A DNA stretch of 64,000 nucleotides from Cytophagales bacterium (GCA_033344775.1 JAWPMT010000005.1:1533501-1597500), one strand, 5' to 3'; shown: positions 50,128 through 60,022, counted from the stretch's first letter. The notes: generated from the letters alone by a model not told the origin. A program made the numbers and translations.

Positions 50128-51351
50128 TTGAAAACTATTGCCAAAATCTTATTTGCATACACCTGTCTTTTTTCATCGCTGTTGCATGCACAAAATAAGG
50201 ATCAATCCTATTCCCCTTTTCAATCTGGAATTAAAGAAAGCATCACTTCAAAAGTACTGGGTGAACAGCGGGAGTTCTGGATTCAGGTTCCCGAAAATGC
50301 CAAACCTTATGAGCGCTTCCCGGTGGTATATGTGCTTGATGGAGAAGAACAAATGACCGGGCTGATGGCAGTTCACCACTACTATTGGGGACATTATCTG
50401 CCTAAAATGATACTGGTGGGGATTGCCAATAAGCAACATCGAGACAGAGATTTAACTCCAAGCAAGCTTAAAGGAATGGAAACGGGCGAAGCAGAAAAGT
50501 TTACCGAATTCATTGAAAAGGAACTCATCCCATACATTGATAGCAACTACCCTACTACTTCCTACCGCACGTTAATTGGACACTCTCATGCAGGACTATA
50601 TACGACGCACGTATTTGTAAACCATACTGACCTGTTCAGCAATTATATTGCTATTGACCCAAGCCTCTATTGGGACAATCAAAAGTTCCATAAGAATTCC
50701 ATTCAAAAATTGGATAAGCTGAGTCCGGCAAAGAAGACACTTTTCATTTCACTAGCCAGCCCTCTTGATCGCTCGGATGAATCCATTGGCATTGACGAAG
50801 TATTGAAAACGGAATCTCCACATAGTCTGCTAGCCCGATCTACTTTGACTTTTTGTAATGCCATTGAATACAAGCACTTTGAAAATTTTAGATTTCGATG
50901 GAAATATTATCCCGAAGACATCCACGGTTCCGTTCCTTTATCCACGATGATTGACGCTTTGCGATTCTCCTTTGCTTGGTATCAACTGAAAGACGCTTCG
51001 AAATTCAATGATCCGAGTACTTCCATTGACACACTCGAGGCGATGTTGAACGAAAGAGCCATGGTACTTACAAATCATTTTGGATACCCCATGCCACCCG
51101 CTGGAGAGGACCTCCTGACCATGGGTGCGGAGATGTATACCTATATGGAGCAAATGAATAAGGCCAAACTCTTCTTTGGTCTTGCTGCGGAACATTATCC
51201 GGAAAGCGAAACAGCGCAACGAAACCTGGCAGATTACTACCATCAAAACAATGAATTGGACAAGGCGGTGAAATACTTAACCCTCGCTTACAAGATAAGT
51301 GGAAACAAGACGCACTTAGAAAAAATTGAAGAGATAAAGTCCAGGGATTGA
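50128..51351 (+). CDS. secreted esterase (enterochelin-esterase/EstD-like) with TPR tail
   Basis: The start is a TTG at 50128, which directly opens a signal peptide (ILFAYTCLFSSLLHAQ). The 407-residue protein has an alpha/beta-hydrolase of the siderophore-esterase group (PF00756-type): YERFPVVYVLDGEEQ, the nucleophile elbow TLIGHSHAGLYTTHVFV (Ser about 153), the acid in the mid-region, and the base in PEDIHGSVPLS. A TPR-like tail of about 75 residues (FGLAAEHYPESETAQRNLAD) follows. It is the third gene of the BlaI-M56 operon. Hydrolysis of a beta-lactone or ester compound that induces the operon is possible but not shown. Confidence 0.8.
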   Translation: MKTIAKILFAYTCLFSSLLHAQNKDQSYSPFQSGIKESITSKVLGEQREFWIQVPENAKPYERFPVVYVLDGEEQMTGLMAVHHYYWGHYLPKMILVGIANKQHRDRDLTPSKLKGMETGEAEKFTEFIEKELIPYIDSNYPTTSYRTLIGHSHAGLYTTHVFVNHTDLFSNYIAIDPSLYWDNQKFHKNSIQKLDKLSPAKKTLFISLASPLDRSDESIGIDEVLKTESPHSLLARSTLTFCNAIEYKHFENFRFRWKYYPEDIHGSVPLSTMIDALRFSFAWYQLKDASKFNDPSTSIDTLEAMLNERAMVLTNHFGYPMPPAGEDLLTMGAEMYTYMEQMNKAKLFFGLAAEHYPESETAQRNLADYYHQNNELDKAVKYLTLAYKISGNKTHLEKIEEIKSRD

Positions 51352-51380
51352 GCCACCTGAATTGGATAGCACTAAAAACA

Positions 51381-51409
51381 AAAAACCTCTGATTTCTCAG
51401 AGGTTTTTT
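51381..51409. terminator. bidirectional terminator
   Basis: Arms AAAAACCTCT and AGAGGTTTTT with an 8-base loop, A-run before and T-run after. It serves the esterase (plus) and the tRNA-Leu (minus). Confidence 0.88.
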
Positions 51410-51411
51410 CG

Positions 51412-51493
51412 TACCCAGGGCCGGAATCGAACCGGCACGGCCGAAGCCATTGGTGTTTGAGACCAACGCGTCTACCAGTTCCGCCACCTGGGC
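51412..51493 (-). tRNA. tRNA-Leu (anticodon CAA)
   Basis: The 82-base tRNA reads on the minus strand with acceptor GCCCAGG/CCTGGGT, a D-arm with AACTGGTAGA, anticodon stem TTGGT/ACCAA with loop CTCAAAC (anticodon CAA, decoding UUG), a long variable arm typical of Leu, and T-arm GCCGG-TTCGATT-CCGGC. No CCA is encoded. It stands alone with a terminator just downstream. Confidence 0.95.
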
Positions 51494-51592
51494 TAAGGAA
51501 TTCCGATTTCAACAAAAAAGTCTCAATCGGGACTGGTATACTTCTGAGGTCGCCCTCAAAAGGGATGCAAATCTAGAAAAAGTTATTTTAAA

Positions 51593-52135
51593 TCAAAGCG
51601 TTTCAACCACCAAATTATGATTGGTGTAAATATCGATTTCAGCAGCGATGTGCAGGCTTTCTTCTACCATCTCCCTGGCCGTCAAATTAGGTGCATGTTT
51701 GATCAAAGCCATGGCTGCAGGCTTAGCATAAGCACTCCCACTTCCGATAGAAGCAACATCCATATCAGGCTCTAAAACATCGCCATTTCCAGAGATGATC
51801 AGGATCTCATTTTTATCCGCTACGATCATCATCGCCTCTAGTTGACGCAGGTATTTATCCATTCGCCAGTCCTTGGCCAGCTCAACGGCCGCACGCTTGA
51901 GGTTTCCTGAAAAATTACTCAGTTTCTCTTCAAAGCGATCCAGCAAAGTGAACGCATCTGCGGTGGAACCAGCAAAGCCAGTCACAATTTTTCCTTCAGC
52001 CAGCTTTCTGATCTTTTTTACGTTGCTTTTGGCGACAGTATTGCCCATCGTGGCTTGTCCGTCCGCACCAATTGCAATCTGTCCATTATGTTTGATTGCC
52101 ACCACCGTGGTAGCATGTATTTCCGGTAAACTCAT
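51593..52135 (-). CDS. hslV: ATP-dependent protease peptidase subunit HslV
   Basis: This 180-residue protein is HslV of the HslUV (ClpYQ) protease. The catalytic Thr follows a short propeptide (MSLPEIHA, then T-T-V-V-A-I-K-H). GADGQATMGNTVAKSNVKKIRKL and GFAGSTADAFTLLDRFEEKL are highly conserved. It forms a double hexameric ring with the HslU unfoldase, which is not in the window. It lies 68 bases upstream of, and on the same strand as, the tail of the dehydrogenase E2 gene. Confidence 0.95.
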   Translation of the reverse strand: MSLPEIHATTVVAIKHNGQIAIGADGQATMGNTVAKSNVKKIRKLAEGKIVTGFAGSTADAFTLLDRFEEKLSNFSGNLKRAAVELAKDWRMDKYLRQLEAMMIVADKNEILIISGNGDVLEPDMDVASIGSGSAYAKPAAMALIKHAPNLTAREMVEESLHIAAEIDIYTNHNLVVETL

Positions 52136-52203
52136 AGCTTGTAAATATAAAAAGAGCCCATTCCTTCACAGAAACAGGCTCCCTTTTCCTTAATTTCTGA
52201 ATA

Positions 52204-53844
52204 TTAGATTAGTATCCTAACGGGATCTTCCAACAATGTTTTCAAAGTTTTCAAGAAAGCTGCTCCTGTCGCACCATCAACCGCACGGTGATCGCAGGAC
52301 AAGGTTACTTTCATCACGTTGCCAGGCTTCATTTCTCCATTCTTCACAATCACAGTTTCTTTGATGCCACTTACAGCAAGGATACAGGCATCTGGTGGAT
52401 TAATGATCGCGGTGAACTCATCCACACCGAACATTCCCAGGTTAGAAATGGTAAAGGTGTTACCAGAGAATTCCTCCGGCTTCAGTTTCTTATCCTTGGC
52501 TTTTTGTGCCAATTCTTTTACTTCCGCAGAAATGTGTGAAATGGATTTATTATCTGTAAACCTTACCACAGGCACGATCAAACCATCAGGAATAGCCACT
52601 GCTATTCCAACATGGATATGGTGATGCTGCACCATTTTATCGCCCATCCAGCTCACATTGACCCCAGGATTTTGACGCAGCGCAGCAGCAGTAGCTTTCA
52701 CTACAATATCATTGAAAGAGATCTTGACCGGAGAGATTTCATTCATGCTCTTACGAGCCGCAATGGCCTTGTCCATCTCAATCTCCATAGTGACATAGAA
52801 ATGAGGAGCTGAAAATTTACTACCACTCAAACGACTGGCAATGGACTTGCGCATTTGAGAGAGTGGCAAGTCTTCGGATCGCTCCTCTCCTACTACTGTA
52901 GGCAAACTGATGGATGGCGCTGCTGGTGCAGCCTCACTACTTGCCGCAGGTGCAGGTGCCGCTGCAGGGGTGTAATTTTCAATATCTCGTTTGATGATTC
53001 GACCACCTTCTCCTGTTCCTGCCACAGCACCGATATCGATACCTTTCTCTTGTGCCATTTTCTTGGCTAGTGGAGATGCTTTGACCCGACCATTACTGGA
53101 TGGAGCAGCTACTTCAGGAGTGGCCGTTGGTGCAGGTGTTGAAGCAACTGGTGCCGGAGTTGCCGGAGCAGCTTCAGGTGCAGGTGTTGTGGCTCCGGAT
53201 GCTTTTTGATCTTCTGCTTTGAGTAGCGTGTCTACATCAGCTCCCTTTTCTCCAATGATGGCGATCACACCATCTACACGCACGGCATTACCCGCTTCTA
53301 CGGCTTTATACAAGAGGACACCTTCATTATAAGACTCCAGTTCCATGGTGGCCTTATCGGTCTCTACTTCGGCGAGGATATCACCTTCAGCTACCGCATC
53401 GCCAACTTCTTTTAGCCAGGAAGCGATCACCCCTTCTTCCATGGTATCACTCATTTTAGGGAGCGTCACTACTTCAGCATTGATCGAGGAAGTATCTATG
53501 GTTTCTGTTGGAGCTGCCGCTACAACAGGTGCAGCCTCCGCAGCAGCAGTTGCCGGAGCGCTTCCGCCACCTTCTATTTCTTTTAGCAGGGCACTGATAT
53601 CTTCGCCCTTTTCACCGACGATCGCGATAACCGCATCTACTGGCACTGTATCTTTTTCTTTTACTCCTACATGGAGCAACACACCATCCTCGTAATTTTC
53701 GAGTTCCATGGTGGCTTTGTCCGTTTCTACCTCTGCCAGGATATCCCCAGAACTTATTTCCTCTCCTACTTGCTTCAACCAACTTGCGATAACACCCTCT
53801 TCCATGGTGTCACTCATTTTTGGCATTCTAATTACTTCGGCCAT
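52204..53844 (-). CDS. pdhC: pyruvate dehydrogenase E2 (dihydrolipoamide acetyltransferase)
   Basis: This 546-residue E2 has two lipoyl domains (residues 3-78 and 124-200, lipoylated lysines K43 and K164, both in E-V-E-T-D-K-A-T-M-E-L-E), Ala/Pro-rich linkers, an E3-binding domain (VKASPLAKKMAQEKGIDIGAV) and the catalytic acyltransferase core with the active-site SCDHRAVDGATGA. Two lipoyl domains are normal for many Bacteroidota. It should transfer acetyl groups to CoA in the pyruvate dehydrogenase complex; a branched-chain or 2-oxoglutarate version is less likely. E1 and E3 are not in the window. Confidence 0.92.
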   Translation of the reverse strand: MAEVIRMPKMSDTMEEGVIASWLKQVGEEISSGDILAEVETDKATMELENYEDGVLLHVGVKEKDTVPVDAVIAIVGEKGEDISALLKEIEGGGSAPATAAAEAAPVVAAAPTETIDTSSINAEVVTLPKMSDTMEEGVIASWLKEVGDAVAEGDILAEVETDKATMELESYNEGVLLYKAVEAGNAVRVDGVIAIIGEKGADVDTLLKAEDQKASGATTPAPEAAPATPAPVASTPAPTATPEVAAPSSNGRVKASPLAKKMAQEKGIDIGAVAGTGEGGRIIKRDIENYTPAAAPAPAASSEAAPAAPSISLPTVVGEERSEDLPLSQMRKSIASRLSGSKFSAPHFYVTMEIEMDKAIAARKSMNEISPVKISFNDIVVKATAAALRQNPGVNVSWMGDKMVQHHHIHVGIAVAIPDGLIVPVVRFTDNKSISHISAEVKELAQKAKDKKLKPEEFSGNTFTISNLGMFGVDEFTAIINPPDACILAVSGIKETVIVKNGEMKPGNVMKVTLSCDHRAVDGATGAAFLKTLKTLLEDPVRILI

Positions 53845-53990
53845 GTTCGCGATTAGTTCTTAAAAAACTCAGTTAAGGCGTCAAAGTTAATCCATGTGCG
53901 TCTTCTATACACACATCATAAATCTTTTACGCGTTGCATCACTTAATAATAAAAATGACACTTTTTTTGTTCCGGTAATATTAATGCTAA

Positions 53991-54947
53991 ATGCCAGTAA
54001 TCAAAAAGTCTAGCTATAAAGCTCCCTTTCCTTTTCAAAATGGCCATCTGTGCACGATGTTTCCGGCAATATTTCGAAAGCCGAAATTAATCAAGGATTA
54101 CCGACGGGAACGAATCGAAACGAGTGATAACGATTTCCTCGATCTCGACTGGATGGACCATAAAAAAGAACGGGCAGTAATCCTCTCTCATGGATTAGAA
54201 GGACATACGGACCGTCAATACATGATCGGTATGGCCAATCATTTTTATGAAGCAGGTTATGATGTCCTGGCATGGAGCTATCGCGGCTGCAGTGGTGAAA
54301 TGAATCGAAAGCTTCAGATGTATCATAGTGGTGCTACTTACGATCTGGAAGAAGTCGTGAAGCATGTAGAAGCACAGGGGATCAAAGAAATTTATTTGGT
54401 GGGATTTAGTCTGGGCGGCAATCTGACTTTAAAATACCTCGGTGAATACCATCGGGCAAGCATCAAGGCAGCTGTTACTTTTTCTGTTCCGCTCGATCTC
54501 TACACGGGTTCATTGAAAATCAGAAAAAGACAAAACTGGATCTACAGCAAGCGTTTTTTAAAATCATTGAAAAAGAAAGTGATCATGAAAACGGAACAGT
54601 TTCCTGATCAAATATCGCTTGAGCCTTTCAAAAAAATCAAAAACCTGATGGATTTTGACGATGCATACACTGCCCCCATACATGGCTTTGAAAATGCAGT
54701 GGATTATTACGAGAAAAGCAGCTCACGAAATTTTCTTCAACACATCCAGGTCAACACACTGGTCATCAACGCACTTAATGATCCATTCCTGTCAGATGAA
54801 TGTCTGGATCATTCCTTGTTCGAGCCCCTGAATCTCGTACATTTCGAAACGCCCACACATGGTGGCCACGTGGGTTTCGTTACCAGAAATAACGAAGGAA
54901 AATACTGGTCAGAACAACGCGCACTCGATTTTTGCGAAAACAAATAG
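53991..54947 (+). CDS. YheT-family alpha/beta hydrolase
   Basis: This 318-residue cytoplasmic hydrolase has the YheT signature: SSYKAPFPFQNGHLCTMFPAIFR at the N-terminus, ILSHGLEGHTDRQYMIG, WSYRGCSGEMNR, and the nucleophile elbow LVGFSLGGNLTLKYLGE (Ser 140). The base is in PTHGGHVGF near the end. Members are esterases of unknown physiological substrate and are near-universal in Bacteroidota. It is monocistronic, divergent from E2, and 26 bases before the SRAP-like gene, with which it may be co-transcribed. Confidence 0.88.
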   Translation: MPVIKKSSYKAPFPFQNGHLCTMFPAIFRKPKLIKDYRRERIETSDNDFLDLDWMDHKKERAVILSHGLEGHTDRQYMIGMANHFYEAGYDVLAWSYRGCSGEMNRKLQMYHSGATYDLEEVVKHVEAQGIKEIYLVGFSLGGNLTLKYLGEYHRASIKAAVTFSVPLDLYTGSLKIRKRQNWIYSKRFLKSLKKKVIMKTEQFPDQISLEPFKKIKNLMDFDDAYTAPIHGFENAVDYYEKSSSRNFLQHIQVNTLVINALNDPFLSDECLDHSLFEPLNLVHFETPTHGGHVGFVTRNNEGKYWSEQRALDFCENK

Positions 54948-54973
54948 CGGAATGGAGTTAGATTTGTGAATAG

Positions 54974-55645
54974 ATGATCAACAGATACTCGATCACCGGT
55001 TCTCCTTATCAATTTTCCTCGGAACAAGGTCCCTGGGAACCATGCTATAATGCTTGCCCTTCCCAAACGCTACCTGTCCTGGTCCGGGAAAATCAAGTTG
55101 CCATGTTCAATTGGGGAATGATGGTGAAAATGTCCACCAAAAAAGCGACGAGCGCCAAACTTTTTAATACGGCCAGTGCTCATGTGTTCTCTAAAGCATC
55201 CACCAAAGCGGCCATGAGGGACAGACGTTGTATCATCCTGGCAGATGGTGTGTTCTTATGGAAGCAGATAGGTAAGAAGAAACAAACGCCGTATTATTTC
55301 TATCAGGACAATCAGCAGATTTTTGGCATGGCAGGTTATTGGGAAAGCTCAGAAGACCTGGAAGGCAATGAATTCAAGTGCTTCATGTTGATCACAGGGA
55401 CACATCAACAATTGGCTTCCACGCAGGAAGAAACGCCTATCTTCATCAGCACCAACGATTTCAAAACATGGCTGGATCCCAATACAGAACAAGCAGCACT
55501 CGAAACTGTAATCTCAAAAAGTGCTTCATTTCAGTTTGCCAGCCATTCGGTAAGTCCTGAGATACAGAATGAAGAAATAAATCATGCAGACCTGATCCGT
55601 CCATCTACTCCTTCGGATCAACACGGTAATTACACGCTGTTCTAA
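54974..55645 (+). CDS. SRAP (YedK/HMCES)-like protein without catalytic residues
   Basis: This 223-residue protein has the SRAP layout: N-terminal MINRYSITG (family MCGRY), NACPSQTLPVLV, FNWGM (family WGL), RRCIILADGVFLWKQIG (family RC.PADGFYEW), AGYWESSED (family AGLWE) and ITGTHQQLASTQEETPIFIS (family ITT.AN..HDRMPVIL). All the catalytic positions are changed: Cys2 to Ile, the Glu of FYEW to Leu and the His of HDRMP to Glu. The codon before the ATG is a stop, so Cys2 cannot be restored by another start. It cannot form the thiazolidine crosslink at abasic sites in DNA. A structural or DNA-binding role is inference. Confidence 0.72.
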   Translation: MINRYSITGSPYQFSSEQGPWEPCYNACPSQTLPVLVRENQVAMFNWGMMVKMSTKKATSAKLFNTASAHVFSKASTKAAMRDRRCIILADGVFLWKQIGKKKQTPYYFYQDNQQIFGMAGYWESSEDLEGNEFKCFMLITGTHQQLASTQEETPIFISTNDFKTWLDPNTEQAALETVISKSASFQFASHSVSPEIQNEEINHADLIRPSTPSDQHGNYTLF

Positions 55646-55741
55646 AGGTTTAGTACAAATTTTACTTGGCAGAATTCTAAAAATCAGCTAAATTCATAGC
55701 TCGCTGCTTAAATTTTTACACCAATACTAAACTGCCTAAGT

Positions 55742-57760
55742 GTGTCTACTCGCCAGCTGATTATGGTGACGTTTTTCGTCATTTTAATCATTCCAGTTGC
55801 TATTCCCCAAAGCAATAAGAAGCTCGATAAGCAATATAATCGAGCCCTGGAACTGCTCTATGAAGAGCATTTTGATATTGCAAGAATCGAATTTGAAGAG
55901 ATCAATCGGGTGAATCCGGATTATAGAGATGTAGAGTATCGGCTAGAACTCACCTATTTTCTGGATGGTGAAAGTAACCGATCCCTTGACCGATTACTAA
56001 GTTTTGAAACGACGCTCGGCAGCAAAGACAAATTCTATCATTATTGGTTGGGTCGGGTTTTCGCGAAAAAATACATGTTTGGAGAAGCCATCGGATCCTG
56101 GAATGACTTTCTAAGTAAAGATTTCTTCAAATCGAAAGAAATCCGTCAGGAAACTTCTGACTTTATTCGATCTACCGAAGTGATATCCTCTTTTTTTGAA
56201 GAGAACACGGACTATGTAGTAACACTGCTTCCTGAGACCATCAATACAGCGGAGGCAGAACTGAATCCTGCTTTCAGCGCTGATAACCAACAATTGTTGT
56301 ATTCTACAGCGGCAGTCTCCAGCAATAAAAAGGAGATTTTTGAGATTCGTGGTAGTAAACTAGCCCGATACGAGACCGACATGATCTGGCAACCCCCTAT
56401 TGCTGTAGCTTCGTTGAACGCCGTTGAAGATAATAACACTCGATTCTGCCTCACTTACTGGGGCGATCAGGTAGAAACTTTAGTGGCAAAGAACAACGGC
56501 ATATTGCACACGAGCACCCTGAGTGGCGAAGATTGGCAGGCTCCTGTACGATCCCGGCATGAAATCAAGCTACCGGGATTAGGACCTGATTTCACCATGA
56601 ACCGCAAGCAAGATCGTATCATTTTCACCTCCCGAAAAAACATCAAAAAAAATGGCTACGACCTATATGAGATGAGATATGACAGCATTTTAGGGGGATG
56701 GACAAATCCCGAACCTATTCCTGCCATCAATACTACCATGGATGAAAGTAGTCCATTCCTGACCTACGATGAAAACACACTCTACTTCAGTTCCAACGGC
56801 CATGATGCCATCGGTGGATTCGATATATTTTACAGTAAATGGGATCAAATCAATTTCCGTTGGGGTAAGCCTGTACAAATGAACTATCCCATTAACACAC
56901 CAGACGATGACATCAACTTTAAATTGGCAAAAGATGGCGCCAGTGGTTATTTCAGCTCCAATCGGGTATTTAGCAGAGGTGACTTTGACATATTTCATTT
57001 CTCAAAAGTCCCAAAATCGAGGGTTTACGGGAATATCGTGACTGCTTCGACACAAGAACCTGTTTCAGATGTACAGATTATTTTCCTACCTAAAACGTAT
57101 GTAAGCGAAAGGTATGCAACAGTATCTGATAAAAATGGCTCATTCGAGATGCAACTACTCGACGAAGAAAGTTATACGGTCCAGATCAAACGAGGACATC
57201 AACTGGAGGTAGAGGACGAACTACGGATCAGTGGTGAGCTCAGCCAGGAACTCAAATTCATGATCAGTGACAACCCTGAGGAAGGCATAGCATTAGTTCC
57301 GGTAGTCAAAGAAGTGGTAATGGCAGAACCAAAAAGCAATCAACGTCAGACAACTCAAGCCCCTAAAGTATATTCCGAGGTAGACCGACTTGAAAGAATA
57401 AAAAAAGGCTACAAACTGGTTCGCGAAAACATCTACTTCCTACCCGGTGGCAATGAAGTAAGTCATGACCCGGATGACATCCTCTATAAAGCTGTAAGAT
57501 TATTGGGAATCAAAAAAGAATTACAAATTGAAGTCGCCGGACATACGGATAATACGGGAAGCAATTCGGATAATCTAAAAGTCTCATTGGCAAGGGCTAA
57601 AAAAGTCAGGAACTGGCTGGTTAATCTGGGGGTTTCATCCGATCGAATTAAAATTGCTGGCTACGGAGATGCTAAACCAATATCAACTAATGACGATGAA
57701 GAGGAGGGGCGAGAACTTAATCGGAGAGTAGAACTTCGGGTTGTTTCAGCTCCAATATAG
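55742..57760 (+). CDS. PorE-like TPR/beta-propeller/OmpA protein, paralogue 1
   Basis: This 672-residue protein starts at GTG 55742 or ATG 55763, both giving a signal peptide. It has TPR repeats (about 25-160), a PD40-type propeller (SSPFLTYDENTLYFSSNGHDAIGGFDIFYSKWD, then DDDINFKLAKDGASGYFSSNR), a carboxypeptidase-regulatory-like sandwich (about 430-500) and an OmpA peptidoglycan-binding domain (AGHTDNTGSNSDN, SLARAKKVRNWL, then GRELNRRVELRV). This order matches PorE of the type IX secretion system. It is the first of three tandem paralogues, likely a periplasmic linker to peptidoglycan; direct T9SS membership is inference. Confidence 0.82.
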   Translation: MSTRQLIMVTFFVILIIPVAIPQSNKKLDKQYNRALELLYEEHFDIARIEFEEINRVNPDYRDVEYRLELTYFLDGESNRSLDRLLSFETTLGSKDKFYHYWLGRVFAKKYMFGEAIGSWNDFLSKDFFKSKEIRQETSDFIRSTEVISSFFEENTDYVVTLLPETINTAEAELNPAFSADNQQLLYSTAAVSSNKKEIFEIRGSKLARYETDMIWQPPIAVASLNAVEDNNTRFCLTYWGDQVETLVAKNNGILHTSTLSGEDWQAPVRSRHEIKLPGLGPDFTMNRKQDRIIFTSRKNIKKNGYDLYEMRYDSILGGWTNPEPIPAINTTMDESSPFLTYDENTLYFSSNGHDAIGGFDIFYSKWDQINFRWGKPVQMNYPINTPDDDINFKLAKDGASGYFSSNRVFSRGDFDIFHFSKVPKSRVYGNIVTASTQEPVSDVQIIFLPKTYVSERYATVSDKNGSFEMQLLDEESYTVQIKRGHQLEVEDELRISGELSQELKFMISDNPEEGIALVPVVKEVVMAEPKSNQRQTTQAPKVYSEVDRLERIKKGYKLVRENIYFLPGGNEVSHDPDDILYKAVRLLGIKKELQIEVAGHTDNTGSNSDNLKVSLARAKKVRNWLVNLGVSSDRIKIAGYGDAKPISTNDDEEEGRELNRRVELRVVSAPI

Positions 57761-57967
57761 GTTCATTCAAATTTGAATGCAGGGGGGATCATATCAATCC
57801 CGCATAATTTACTTCACACGAATCAGCAACTCTATTTAAAAAGAAATTCTAACTACTCCAGGGCTTCCATTTTGGATATCCACTTGGAAGGTTCTGTTGA
57901 AAATGCTAATTTTCAATGTACCATTGCTCACCTGCAAGCTGATCCGCCTAACTAAAATGCTTGAATT

Positions 57968-60022
57968 GTGAATGACCTTAGACTGAAATCAGCCCTACTC
58001 TTCATTGCGTTTGCTGCATGTACGCACCTGTGCTTAGCGCAAAACGACAAAAAACTTGAAAAACAGTATAACCGGGGCCTGGAGATGCTCTATGACGAAG
58101 AATTTGCCAATGCAAAGGCTACATTTGAAGGGATCACAGCCGTAAATCCGAATTACAAGGATGTCCCTTATCGACTGGAAGTAGCCGCTTTCCTTTCCGG
58201 TGATAGCAACAGGCCGCTGGATAATCTCCTGAGTTTCCGAACTACCCTGGCAAAAAAGGACAAGTTCTACCACTACTGGCTCGGCCGGGTTTATGTTTCG
58301 AAATATCTCTTTGAAGAGGCCATTGGTTCATGGAGTAATTTCCTCCGCAAGGACGTCTACAAGTCCAAAGAAATCCGACAAGAAACCAACGATTTTATCT
58401 CCTCGACCCAAACGCTCTCGGACTTTTTTCATGAACATGCAGATTACGTTGTAACACTGCTTCCTGAAACGATTAATACTGAAAAAGCAGAAGTCAACCC
58501 TGCATTCAATGTAAGTAACCGACAGTTGTTATATTCCACTTCATCCACTGCAAGTGGCAAAGAAGAATTTGAGATCCGGGGAAGCAATGTGATCAGTGGA
58601 GACATTGTCCATAACCTGGAATGGAGTGAACCTGTCAGGATTCCCACCTTAAATAGTATCGAGAAGAACAATACAAGATTCTGCCTCACTTACTGGCAAG
58701 ATCATGTAGAAGTACTCGTCGCCAAAAACAGCGGCGAGATCTTTGAAAGCCCGCTGATAAATGGTGAGTGGCAAACGAGCGAACGTGCACATCACCAGAT
58801 CAAATTGGCACACCTGGGGCCGGATTTTACTGTCAATCGAAAGCAGGACCGCATCATTTACAGTTCCTCTAAAGATTTGAAGAAAAGTGGAATGGACCTC
58901 TATGAAATCCGTTTCGACTCAGTACAAAATAAATGGGGCGAACCTATCGCAATCTCCAGGATCAATTCAGAATCCGATGAAAGTAGCCCTTTTCTCACCG
59001 TCGATGAGAGGACCTTGTATTTTGCCTCGGACGGACATCATGCTCTCGGCGGTTTTGATATCTTTTATTCCAAGTGGGACAAAACCAGTCAGGAATGGGG
59101 AGATCCTGTGCAAATGAGTTACCCAATCAATACGCCGGATGATGAAATCCATTTCAAACTTGCAGCGGATGGTGCCAGCGGGTACTTCAGTTCTAATCGA
59201 GTATATAGCCGGGGCGATTTTGACATCTTTCATTTTGAAGCGGTCCCTAAACTTCAGATTGCCGGAAATGTCTTGACTAAAAACGATCAAACACCCATCG
59301 CAGGAGCAAGTGTAATTTTCACACCTCACCAATACGTCAATGAACGTTACACAGCAAACACCAATGAAGCAGGACTATACGACTTGCAGATCTTCGCCAA
59401 TGAGCATTACGACATTAAGGTGACTAAAGACGGGAAAGTTTTACTGGAACAAGAAATGAAAGTGGGAGATCAATTTGAAGACAAAATCGATTTCTTGATC
59501 GATCCTACCGGCGAGTCATCCATGAATGTGGTGGCCGCAGCAACTCCCTTCACAAAACCTGAAACGCAAAACGTAAGAGAAGGCCTGATTGTAGCACCGC
59601 CCAAGAAGGAAGAAACCAAGCCTGCTCCACCTAGCAAACAAATTCCGAATAGAACGCAATTTGCAGCCGGAAGCAAACTATTGGCGGCTAACCTTTATTT
59701 CCAAAAAAATTCGAGCCAACTGGTTACTGAATCACGGGCCTTGTTGAAGGAATACCTAAAAACGCTTGAGCGCTACTCCCACATCAAGGTAGAAGCAGGA
59801 GGGCACACGGACAGCCTGGGACCTGCGGCTGACAATCTGGCCTTGTCCCTGACCCGGGCACGCATCATTAAAGACTGGCTGACCAAAAATGGCATTGATC
59901 CGGATAGGATCTCGATCAAAGGCTACGGGGAAAGTCAACCACTCTCGACCAATGATGATGAAGAAGATGGCCGCGAACTCAATCGAAGGGTAGAGATTCG
60001 GGTAATCTCCGCCTCGTTCTAA
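57968..60022 (+). CDS. PorE-like TPR/beta-propeller/OmpA protein, paralogue 2
   Basis: This 684-residue protein starts at GTG 57968 with a signal peptide (cleaved after LCLAQ). It has the same domains as the preceding gene and is alignable along its whole length, for example SSPFLTVDERTLYFASDGHHALGGFDIFYSKWD in the propeller and GHTDSLGPAADNLALSLTRARIIKDWL in the OmpA domain. The linker before the OmpA part (TKPETQNVREGLIVAPPKKE) is proline/lysine-rich and differs between copies. It is 207 bases from paralogue 1. Confidence 0.82.
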   Translation: MNDLRLKSALLFIAFAACTHLCLAQNDKKLEKQYNRGLEMLYDEEFANAKATFEGITAVNPNYKDVPYRLEVAAFLSGDSNRPLDNLLSFRTTLAKKDKFYHYWLGRVYVSKYLFEEAIGSWSNFLRKDVYKSKEIRQETNDFISSTQTLSDFFHEHADYVVTLLPETINTEKAEVNPAFNVSNRQLLYSTSSTASGKEEFEIRGSNVISGDIVHNLEWSEPVRIPTLNSIEKNNTRFCLTYWQDHVEVLVAKNSGEIFESPLINGEWQTSERAHHQIKLAHLGPDFTVNRKQDRIIYSSSKDLKKSGMDLYEIRFDSVQNKWGEPIAISRINSESDESSPFLTVDERTLYFASDGHHALGGFDIFYSKWDKTSQEWGDPVQMSYPINTPDDEIHFKLAADGASGYFSSNRVYSRGDFDIFHFEAVPKLQIAGNVLTKNDQTPIAGASVIFTPHQYVNERYTANTNEAGLYDLQIFANEHYDIKVTKDGKVLLEQEMKVGDQFEDKIDFLIDPTGESSMNVVAAATPFTKPETQNVREGLIVAPPKKEETKPAPPSKQIPNRTQFAAGSKLLAANLYFQKNSSQLVTESRALLKEYLKTLERYSHIKVEAGGHTDSLGPAADNLALSLTRARIIKDWLTKNGIDPDRISIKGYGESQPLSTNDDEEDGRELNRRVEIRVISASF

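Noticed and set aside
57773-57955. 60-codon frame between PorE-like paralogues 1 and 2
   Set aside because: No leader or domain and no counterpart in the next gap; probably a chance frame.
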